From: Pseudomonadales bacterium
GTDB lineage: Bacteria > Pseudomonadota > Gammaproteobacteria > Pseudomonadales > DC-out160
NCBI GenBank assembly: GCA_016765265.1
Contig: JAESQG010000524.1
Span: 1-7,168, forward strand
Reading direction: 5' to 3'
DNA length: 7,168 bases
A program made the position numbers and the translations under genes. Below are positions 1 through 6,400 of the stretch, one piece after another. The stretch's first letter is position 1. Each line of letters starts with the position of its first letter. The notes under the pieces were generated by a model, which saw only the letters and a list, made by a program, of their open reading frames with translations, was not told where the DNA came from and did no database searches.

Positions 1-176
1 ATAGCCAACTCGGTATCACTGCATTCTTCATAAGTCGAGTCTTCTTCCTTCTTTAGCCAATTACTGATTTGCTCACGACTCACCTGTAGGTCAGCCAAAG
101 CAAATAATGCGATCATTTTCGTATCGTCAAAGTCGAAGGTATAGCGTAGTCTGCGTAGTACGTCGTTATTAGTCAC
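1..176 (-). CDS. yehS: DUF1456 (YehS-like) protein, N-terminal part
   Basis: Partial gene: the 5' end lies at 176 and the rest is beyond base 1. I translated about 58 residues, beginning (V/M)TNNDVLRRLRYTFDFDD and continuing through VSREQISNWLKKEE to a CSDTELA stretch. This matches my memory of the start of E. coli YehS and other DUF1456 proteins (N-D-V-L-R-x-x-R-Y, then a V-S-R-E-Q helix and W-L-K-K-E-x-E). The family has repeated helical modules and no firmly established biochemical function. The start is GTG at 176-174. An ATG two bases upstream (178-176) is in another frame and meets TGA at once, so it cannot be the start. An AGGAAG ribosome-binding site lies at 186-181, only 4 nt from the GTG. 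The gene begins 19 nt after the stop of the CvfB-like gene on the same strand, so the two are probably co-transcribed. Confidence 0.85.
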   Translation of the reverse strand, partial: MTNNDVLRRLRYTFDFDDTKMIALFALADLQVSREQISNWLKKEEDSTYEECSDTELA

Positions 177-195
177 ATGTCTTCCTGTTAACTCG

Positions 196-1029
196 TTACT
201 GCTGTGTTAATCGTATGCCATCCGGGTCAATCGTGATTATGCCCCGCTTCATTAGATTGCCAATGGTACGTTTAAAGGCGGCTTTGCTCATGCCGAAAAG
301 TCGTGAAATCATTTCGGGGTCTGATTTATCATGCACGGGCGCAAAGCCGTTTTGTTTCTTTAAATAAGTCTCGATAATTTTGGCGTGTTTATCCCGAGTT
401 TCCTGACCAGCTTGCAGACTTAAATCGATTTTTCCGTCTGGTCGAATATGTTTTATAAAGCCTTTTTTGGATTGTCCGAAACTTAAACGCTCAAACACTT
501 CCCCTTTATAAAGGACTCCCCAGTGGCTATGGTTAATAATCGCCTTAAATCCCAGATCGGTACTATTCGCAATAATGAGGTCCACCGCTTGGTGTGCTTT
601 AAACTCGTGGGGGCCTTCCTCAACATACTTATCCACTTTTGATGATGCCGCAATTCGACCATCCGCTTTGCTGATATACAAATACACTAAGTACGATTGA
701 TCAACGAACATCGGTCTGTGCTGCTCCGCAAAAGGCACCAACACGTCCTTATCTAGGCCCCAATCCAAAAAAGCACCGTAGGGCCCCGTGGCATTCACTT
801 TTAAATAAGCAAATTCGCCCACTTCCGCTTTCGGCGTTTGTGTGGTTGCTAAGGGTCTATCTTCTGAATCGAGATAAAGAAAGACCGTGACCAAATCGCC
901 CACTCGCAATTCTCTCTTCACGTATCGACGAGGTAACAGCACATCACCAAGATCTTCAGCATCGACATACACGCCAAAGGCGACGACTTTTACGACCTCT
1001 AACTTATAAGTTTGGCCAACATTAATCAT
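196..1029 (-). CDS. cvfB: CvfB-like S1 RNA-binding protein
   Basis: Protein of 277 residues recognised as the CvfB/YitL family (S1 domains plus a C-terminal winged helix). The segment around residues 70-100, with VGEFAYLKV, YGAFLDWGL and KDVLVPF, is highly characteristic. The likely order is a first S1-type barrel at about 1-65 (FGVYVD, DVLLPRRYV), a second at 66-135 (GAFLDWGL, LVYLYI), a third at about 146-207 (GFKAIINHSHWGVLY, then RPDGKIDLSLQ) and a winged helix at about 213-277 (MSKAAFKRTIGNLMKRGII). Length is normal for the family. Known members bind RNA, and S. aureus CvfB affects virulence gene expression; the role here is probably cytoplasmic RNA binding, but the target is unknown. 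The ATG at 1029 is preceded by a GAGA motif 8 nt away and by a TATAAT box. The yehS-like gene follows after 19 nt. Confidence 0.9.
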   Translation of the reverse strand: MINVGQTYKLEVVKVVAFGVYVDAEDLGDVLLPRRYVKRELRVGDLVTVFLYLDSEDRPLATTQTPKAEVGEFAYLKVNATGPYGAFLDWGLDKDVLVPFAEQHRPMFVDQSYLVYLYISKADGRIAASSKVDKYVEEGPHEFKAHQAVDLIIANSTDLGFKAIINHSHWGVLYKGEVFERLSFGQSKKGFIKHIRPDGKIDLSLQAGQETRDKHAKIIETYLKKQNGFAPVHDKSDPEMISRLFGMSKAAFKRTIGNLMKRGIITIDPDGIRLTQQ

Positions 1030-1051
1030 TCAACAATTCTCATTTAATAAC

Positions 1052-1086
1052 GAGGATATCATTCTGGAATCCTCACTTGAATTATA
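1052..1086 (-). promoter_or_regulatory. Promoter -10 and start-site inverted repeat for the CvfB-like gene
   Basis: On the minus strand a perfect TATAAT lies at 1086-1081. No convincing -35 was found at the usual distance. Five to seven bases below the -10, where transcription should start (about 1075), begins a 6-bp inverted repeat, GAGGAT at 1074-1069 and ATCCTC at 1057-1052, with 11 bases between. The leader to the ATG at 1029 would be about 45 nt. The repeat could be an operator at +1 or a stem-loop at the RNA 5' end; the sequence does not decide between them. Confidence 0.45.
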
Positions 1087-1147
1087 GCCTGAACAAAGAG
1101 GCTACCATCCTTTTCTTAGTTTTTTATACGAGCCGTTTTAAGTGCAA

Positions 1148-1423
1148 TCAGGTGAGATTAATTTTCACCACTTTCATTATTTCAAATTCTAGTCCCGATA
1201 CGCTTTCTGTCAGGGGATAATAGCTGAGATTGACATAAGCGCCTTTGAGATTTTTATACTTCTTTTTACGGCGATACTTGAAAGGAACATCGTAGCCCTC
1301 GATCATTAGTGTGTTAAGGCTCCAGTCACCCTCTTCTCGTTGGACGTGAGAAGTGACTTTTTTTGCTTCACTAAAAGTCACTTCGGGATGTTTCGCTACT
1401 AGTTTTTCAGTTTTTGATTTCAT
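1148..1423 (-). CDS. Small basic conserved-looking protein of unknown function
   Basis: Protein of 91 residues; I cannot assign a named family. It is lysine-rich, with no signal peptide, membrane segment or cysteine. Visible features are an N-terminal KTEKLVAKHPEVTFSEAKKVTSH stretch (its first two thirds probably helical), then EGDWSLNTLMIEGYDVPFKYRR, a basic cluster (RRKKKYKNLKG, about 51-61) and a C-terminal half of probable beta strands (AYVNLSYYP, FEIMKVVKINL). The basic cluster after the V-P-F-K-Y segment would suit nucleic-acid contact, but that is inference. I have a loose memory of similar short hypothetical proteins in Vibrio and Shewanella, so it may be conserved. The ATG at 1423 is only 6 nt after the RNase HI stop, and the stop is TGA at 1150-1148, so it is almost certainly the second gene of an RNase HI operon. 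Its own Shine-Dalgarno is weak, which suggests translational coupling. Confidence 0.8.
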   Translation of the reverse strand: MKSKTEKLVAKHPEVTFSEAKKVTSHVQREEGDWSLNTLMIEGYDVPFKYRRKKKYKNLKGAYVNLSYYPLTESVSGLEFEIMKVVKINLT

Positions 1424-1429
1424 TTTGAA

Positions 1430-2188
1430 TTAACCCGAGCGCATATTTAATAGGGCACCAATGTCCAAACCGTCAGTATATTGAGTGTAGCTAAGCTCCT
1501 GACGATCCACCGCAATCATCGTCATTCGATCAGCCGGCTCATTGCCTTCAATACCCACGTGTGCTTTCACATGTAACAGTTGCAAGTCATCTTGTATTCG
1601 GTCATATAAACCGTGTATTTCCTTTATCAGGTCTAGGTTCTTTATTTCACCACCGCCCTTCTTCGCGCCTTTTTTCTTCCAATCATTTTTTTTCCAATCA
1701 TAGGCCCAAACGCTGGCGCAGTTGATGGAGTACTGGGAATCACAATAGATGGCGACGGTTTTTTTTGCCTTAATGGCGTTTTCTGCAACCAACAGTGATT
1801 GATGTAAAGCGTTTAATTCAGCCGTGTTATTAGTACCATGTGAATTAAACAACCCGTACCACAACTCGGCTAATTTGCCCTCGCGATACACCGCGCTACC
1901 CGAACCGGCTTTCCCAGGGTTGGGGTCGCAGCCACCGTCGCAGTATATTTCAACCTCGTATTTTCCCAAGGAACTAGCATCAGTGATGCTTTTTGAAGGT
2001 TTTTTGTTGCTGTTCACAGCACCACCACCAGGGCCACCACGAGCAAAAGCCGCTTCAGCCTCCACAAGGGAGGGAAAGGATTTATATCGTGCTCCCGAAA
2101 ATTTATCGATGGATTTTTTGCAAGTAGACCAATCGTTAAATACACCCGTCTCTCGACCAGACCAGACTACATAATATTTCTTTGCCAT
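1430..2188 (-). CDS. rnhA: Ribonuclease HI with N-terminal hybrid-binding domain
   Basis: Protein of 252 residues that cleaves the RNA strand of RNA-DNA hybrids, acting in primer and R-loop removal. Residues about 3-50 (KKYYVVWSGRETGVFNDWSTC and then F-S-G-A-R-Y-K-S-F) form the caulimovirus viroplasmin / RNase H hybrid-binding domain seen in eukaryotic RNase H1 and some bacterial RNases HI. A glycine-rich and then lysine/serine linker covers about 51-75. The RNase H fold runs from about 77 to 230. The catalytic acids are D84 (YCDGGCDPNPG), E124 (NNTAELNAL), D150 (IYCDSQYS) and D220 (GNEPADR), with the active-site histidine H210 in HVKAHVGIEGN. The lysine-rich stretch at 166-177 corresponds to the basic protrusion. 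All key residues are present, so it should be active. About 20 residues extend past the domain. The start at 2188 puts the hybrid-binding domain right at the N terminus, as usual; the Shine-Dalgarno is weak. The small unknown gene follows after 6 nt. Confidence 0.95.
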   Translation of the reverse strand: MAKKYYVVWSGRETGVFNDWSTCKKSIDKFSGARYKSFPSLVEAEAAFARGGPGGGAVNSNKKPSKSITDASSLGKYEVEIYCDGGCDPNPGKAGSGSAVYREGKLAELWYGLFNSHGTNNTAELNALHQSLLVAENAIKAKKTVAIYCDSQYSINCASVWAYDWKKNDWKKKGAKKGGGEIKNLDLIKEIHGLYDRIQDDLQLLHVKAHVGIEGNEPADRMTMIAVDRQELSYTQYTDGLDIGALLNMRSG

Positions 2189-2261
2189 GCTGTGTGCCCA
2201 AACGGCTCTTATCCGTCCTATCTTTTAATGCTCGCTATGCTCGATACGCTCAAGGCTGCTC

Positions 2262-2290
2262 GTTTTACAGTAATCCCATCCCAACTTCAA
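2262..2290 (-). promoter_or_regulatory. Candidate sigma-70 promoter for RNase HI
   Basis: On the minus strand TTGAAG (2290-2285) is followed after exactly 17 nt by TAAAAC (2267-2262), each matching 4 of 6 consensus bases. Transcription would start near 2255 and leave a leader of about 67 nt before the ATG at 2188. It is the best candidate I found for this gene but is not decisive. Confidence 0.35.
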
Positions 2291-2438
2291 CTTTATCCGA
2301 AGATACCTTACTCCGAAATCCACGCCAAGATTACTTATAATTTTCAATGTACTAGCGCCGAAGCGAGCTAAAACAGTAGCTAGGGGCATAGTCATTAGAA
2401 CAATTTGGTTTTTTCACAAAAATCATACTATTCCATGT

Positions 2439-2470
2439 ACTTATTCTAAGTCAAAGAGCTTAAAATAAGT
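2439..2470. promoter_or_regulatory. Inverted-repeat operator candidate upstream of the TetR gene
   Basis: ACTTATTCTAAG at 2439-2450 and CTTAAAATAAGT at 2459-2470 are reverse complements at 11 of 12 positions, separated by 8 bases. The right arm covers the position of the -35 box for the TATAAT at 2480-2485, and a shorter near-palindrome, TAAGTCTTA (2466-2474), extends it towards the -10. TetR-family proteins bind palindromes as dimers and often repress their own gene, so this is a strong candidate for autoregulation. I found no second copy in front of the carboxylase gene. Confidence 0.6.
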
Positions 2471-2479
2471 CTTAAATGT

Positions 2480-2485
2480 TATAAT
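2480..2485 (+). promoter_or_regulatory. -10 box of the TetR gene promoter
   Basis: Perfect TATAAT, 24 nt before the ATG at 2510, placing the transcript start near 2492 with a leader of about 18 nt. The -35 region has no good TTGACA match; it is taken up by the right arm of the inverted repeat. A weak promoter under autorepression would fit. A GGGGT at 2496-2500 may serve as the ribosome-binding site. Confidence 0.55.
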
Positions 2486-2509
2486 GAGCAGGAATGGGGT
2501 CCCTTTTTA

Positions 2510-3244
2510 ATGAGTACTCAACTAATTGATGTCAAAGCAGATATTCGAGACCGCTTGCTACACGTAGCGATTCGTTTATTTGCTGAAAGAGGTATAGATG
2601 CCGTCTCCCTACGCACCATAAGCACCGAGGCGGGTTCGCGAAATAAATCAGCGGTGCATTATCATTTTGGCTCTAAGCTAGGAATAGTCGAGGCTATTTT
2701 TGAAGAATTCACTAGGACTATTGATCAGGCTGATGGCGAACTTTTAAAACAGCTGGAGAGTCGCGCCGAAGATCAGTCCATCAGTGTCGCCGAGATTCTA
2801 TTAGCGTTTTACTTACCTTTATTTACCATCAAATCATCAGAGGGATATGGCCGCTATGCAATAAAGCTGCTCGCCAAAATGATGCTCGACTTCACCCCTG
2901 AATACCAGGTTTTGTACCAGAAACTATTTCAAAGTCGGGTAGCTCGTATCTACAAGTTGATACAGATGCAACTGCCCAATAAACGGGAGCAAGACCTTAA
3001 ATTTCAATTAATGCACGGATTAATGGCAACCATCACCGGAATAGCCACCATAGATCTAATGGAAAGCTCCCCTCTCGGCGATATCCGCTTTAACAATGAA
3101 ATTCAAATGATGCTCTCCTATGTAGACTATGTAACGGGAGGACTAACCAACGAGGAGTCCTGCATTAATCAAATCGACACAGTATTTTGGCAGCGCTATT
3201 TCCAGGATAACAATATTTTTCCCAACAAGAATTCCTTCTCCTAG
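2510..3244 (+). CDS. TetR-family transcriptional regulator
   Basis: Protein of 244 residues, somewhat longer than the roughly 200 typical of TetR regulators. The N-terminal DNA-binding domain spans about 10-60: a first helix (RDRLLHVAIRLFAERGID), then the helix-turn-helix VSLRTISTEAGSRNKSAVHYHFGSK (about 32-56), with recognition-helix residues NKSAVHYHF at 45-53. The GSRNKSAVHYHFGSK form is a classic TetR signature. The helical C-terminal ligand-binding and dimerisation domain (about 65-215) has no motif that identifies a ligand. The last 30 residues (NQIDTVFWQRYFQDNN onward) are an unusual polar tail. ATG 2510 is chosen because the helix-turn-helix then sits at the usual distance from the start; an ATG at 2493 is out of frame. 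The gene lies 253 nt upstream of the large carboxylase gene on the same strand, which makes that gene the likeliest target along with itself. An acyl-CoA or fatty-acid effector would suit this context but is inference. Confidence 0.93.
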   Translation: MSTQLIDVKADIRDRLLHVAIRLFAERGIDAVSLRTISTEAGSRNKSAVHYHFGSKLGIVEAIFEEFTRTIDQADGELLKQLESRAEDQSISVAEILLAFYLPLFTIKSSEGYGRYAIKLLAKMMLDFTPEYQVLYQKLFQSRVARIYKLIQMQLPNKREQDLKFQLMHGLMATITGIATIDLMESSPLGDIRFNNEIQMMLSYVDYVTGGLTNEESCINQIDTVFWQRYFQDNNIFPNKNSFS

Positions 3245-3273
3245 CAAAATGGTACCGACAGAGTCAGGAACAG

Positions 3274-3296
3274 AACCAAAACCAAAACCAAAACCA
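3274..3296 (+). repeat. Short tandem hexanucleotide repeat (AACCAA)
   Basis: Three full AACCAA units plus AACCA, 23 bases without mismatch, 30 nt after the stop of the TetR gene. It is non-coding on the plus strand. Such a tract can change length by slipped-strand mispairing, but it lies too far from any start or -10 box for a clear phase-variation role. Confidence 0.85.
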
Positions 3297-3368
3297 GAAA
3301 TAGTGCGGTTGCCATCATTTTGTTGCAATTTATTTATTGAAACAAACGCCCATGATCCATATCTTAGT

Positions 3369-3392
3369 GGGTACGACAAAATACCCTATAAT
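3369..3392 (+). promoter_or_regulatory. Candidate promoter and operator of the carboxylase gene
   Basis: A perfect TATAAT at 3387-3392 is immediately preceded by a palindrome, GGGTA (3369-3373) and TACCC (3382-3386) with 8 bases between, filling the spacer of the promoter. The -35 position (about 3364-3369, TTAGTG) is weak. Transcription would start near 3399, giving a leader of about 99 nt that begins with a small AGTC-N5-GACT hairpin (3396-3408). A repressor on the palindrome would block the polymerase directly. The palindrome does not resemble the one in front of the TetR gene. A weaker alternative is TTGCAC-N17-CACAAT at 3444-3472. Confidence 0.35.
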
Positions 3393-3497
3393 CTGAGTCG
3401 AAATGACTAAATTGAAGCTAATTACGAATGTTAATTGACCAGATTGCACTTGATTTATCGCCACTACACAATACCAATATAAGAAACGGCCAACATC

Positions 3498-6400
3498 ATG
3501 ACAGACAGCGCTCCTAATACCGATTCCACCGCCACTATTACCACACCTGTAGAAACCTCAGTAGACGAACTGTTTAGCACTGCGGAAAAGCTAGCCCAAG
3601 ACTTCTCTCTATTTCCTAATGATTCTAGCCACGTGATACATGATCATATCCAGGGCTTGGTACACGACGATGTTATTGAGCAAAAAGTTGCGGCGCTAAA
3701 GCAGATGGATATCGACGAATATGTTAAGTCGGTAGTAGAACCCAGTGAGTCAAAAACTCGCACTAGCGCCAAAGCCATCATCAAAAAGATGGGCTATAAA
3801 ATTATTAAAGAGATCGACAAAGGTCCCCTCTATTGTGTTGAAGTAGAGATGGATTTTGGTGATCGCTTTCGTCGTGTGGGTTTTATCACCCAAGAACGCA
3901 CCAACAACAATGGAGTTTGGCTACCTGAACATCATAAAGCAGCCATTGAAGCCGCCAGGGGATTTGCTCAACTGTCAATTCCGGTAGTCACATTTATGGA
4001 CACTCCGGGAGCGGATGCCAGCGAGATCGCGAACAAAGGTAATCAAGCACATTCCATTTCAGCAATTATCGCCGAAATGTGCAATCTGGAAGTCCCCACG
4101 GTGGGTATTATCCTCGGACTTGGGTTTTCGGGCGGCGCCATTCCTCTCGCTTCCACCAATGTTTTGTTATCCGTTAGAGACGGCGTTTTCAACACCATCC
4201 AGCCCAAAGGGCTGGCGGGAATTGCCAGACAGTACAATTTATCCTGGCAAGAGTGTGCGAGATACGTAGGCGTTTCCGCATACGAGCTTTATCAACAAGG
4301 TAACATCGACGGCATCATCGATTTCGTCCCCGGTGAATCCACGGAGAAACTGGTTAATTTAAGCCGAGCTATCGTGAGCAGTATCATTTCAACGGAACGT
4401 AATTCTGAGAGCTTTGTGGCTAATAACGCCTACATAATGAATCACTATACCCGCAGCCTGCATCGGTATCTTGATGACAAAAGAGGAATCAAGAAAAACA
4501 GAGCCCTTTTTACTGGGGAATCTACCACTGAATACCTCAACGTCTTTGGGCTTGGTTATCGCTATTTGCGTTATCTGGGCCTTCGAAAACGGATTAAGTC
4601 AACCACCATCGAAAACTATGGTCGACTATCCGATCTGGAAATACCCAAAGGTGATTTAGATCAGCGCACCAGTGAAGAAAGAGAGCTGGCTTTCAAGAGC
4701 TGGTTTGAAGATTGCGACAAGTTGATCTACAACGATACGCTTGCTAAAAGCTGGAAAAACTATCTCGATAAAAAAGCCTCTGTCTCTGATGAAAGGGGCA
4801 TGTTAGCTCGGTTGGTATTAGGGGAGCCGAAGAAAAAATACGACGAGGCTCGTCGTGAATTGCAATTCACTATCGGGTTATTCCTCTACAACCGTTGGAA
4901 AACAGCCGCTGAAGATAACTTTCTTGCCCTAGGTCTATTGCTAAAACAGATGAGTTTTGAGCGTTTCATTTTTCACTCAGAAGAGATTATCGATACTCAT
5001 GGTCTCATTCAAGCTATTGCAACCTCTACTGATTCCCTGAGTGAATATATTCGAGAAAATGTGTCTAGCTCTGGTAAAAAACTATTCCAAGAGCCGCTTA
5101 AACCCGCCATAGATGCCCAGCAGACGATGACTCTTTTGGTGGCCGAACTAAATGCGATACTGGGTAAAGCCTTTATTCACACTAAAATCAATACTGAAAA
5201 TCTTGCCCTCAGCGATGAACTTCTCCAAATGATCGAGTTACCCCATGGCCAGAGCAAACTGCTCACTAACCGTAGATTGCTCGAATGTGTTTACGGCGAA
5301 AAGCTGGCTCCATACCTGATTCAGGAGGACATTAAGTCTTCTAGAGATATGACGGTACTCGACGTCATGCAGCTGGACGACCTACGGGATGGCTTTATTC
5401 TAGAGTGTCAAAACATGCTCATATTTGGCCATGTATACAACACTATAATTGACAAACTATCTGACATAGCAAAAGAAGCCAACAGCTATAAAGTACTCTC
5501 ACAGTCATCAGTCACACAACTACTCGAACCCGCGTTAGAAAAAGCCAGTAAATTTGTCATCGAACGCCAGCTATCAGATCAACAGCCAATACCTCCCAGC
5601 GGAGACATTCAACTGGAACATTATCAATCGGATATTTTTTCAGCTTGGCTAGACTACTTTATCTCGAGTCCACGCCGTGGCAACTTTTTAAGTACCGTGG
5701 AGGAATGGAAGAAGAGCGAGTTTCCACGATTATCTGATACCCTGCTAGTCATCATTACCTTTTTCTTTGAAAAGCTGTTACCGGAATACTACGGCTCATT
5801 ACGATCCGGAAAAGCCTATGAAGGCCGTATAAATCCGATGCGTATCGGACGCCGGAAGGACTTTTGGAATCGACTGAGTATTGCCTACCAAGATCTGCTT
5901 ATCCAAGAACTTATTACCAAAGAAAAACGTAAAAAATTAACCACCGTTAACGCCTTTATTACTGAATTCTTCGACGATTTTGTGGAACAAAATGCAAACC
6001 TGATGTCAGCAGACCCAGTGTCCTTTCCCGGTTTTAGGTTATCCATAGAAAAAGCCCTACGAAATAATGTCCAACCTTGCGGTGTAACCACAGGGATAGG
6101 CAAATTTAAAGCAGGTGAACAATCGCGCCGAATGGGGGTCTTGATCTCCAATACCGCGTTTCAGGCGGGTGCCTTTGATATGGCTGGGGCCGAGAAGTTT
6201 TGCAAACTGTTAGTAGAGTGTGCAAGCCACAAACTGCCCATCATATGCTTTGTCTCCTCAGGCGGCATGCAAACAAAAGAAGGCGCAGCCTCTTTATTCT
6301 CCATGTCCGTAGTCAATGACCGCATCACTCGGTTTGTTAGGGATAATGATTTACCTGTTATTATATTCGGTTTTGGCGATTGTACGGGAGGCTCCCAAGC

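Larger units (their letters stand above)
2189..2509. other. Divergent intergenic region between RNase HI and TetR genes
   Basis: This 321-nt stretch has no credible coding frame. From left to right it holds three degenerate 9-base units (ATGCTCGCT, ATGCTCGAT, ACGCTCAAG; 2228-2254), the candidate RNase HI promoter at 2290-2262, an AGCTA-N6-TAGCT hairpin at 2366-2381, and the TetR operator and promoter at 2439-2485. Both flanking genes point away from it, so it must supply promoters in both directions. Confidence 0.8.

Noticed and set aside
1824..2174. Open frame of 116 codons on the plus strand opposite RNase HI
   Set aside because: It lies wholly antisense to a gene with all catalytic residues; its proline- and serine-rich translation resembles no protein and is explained by the codons of the real gene.
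2336..2341. Plus-strand TATAAT in the divergent intergenic region
   Set aside because: There is no -35 match 16-18 nt upstream and it is far from the TetR start; the box at 2480-2485 is better placed.
3301..3345. Possible terminator stem (GGTTGC and GCAATT) after the TetR gene
   Set aside because: The stem needs two G-U pairs, has a long loop and lacks a proper T-run, so I do not call a terminator.
3143..3379. Minus-strand open frame of 78 codons with a G-F repeat
   Set aside because: It overlaps the 3' end of the TetR gene antisense, and the GFGFGF stretch is only the translation of the hexanucleotide repeat.
4015..4659. Several short open frames inside the start of the carboxylase gene, on both strands
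   Set aside because: All sit inside the continuous AccA-like frame, which has clear family motifs at these positions.
5885..6151. Minus-strand open frame of 88 codons
   Set aside because: It is antisense to the carboxylase frame just before the AccD-like domain, with no start signal or recognisable product.
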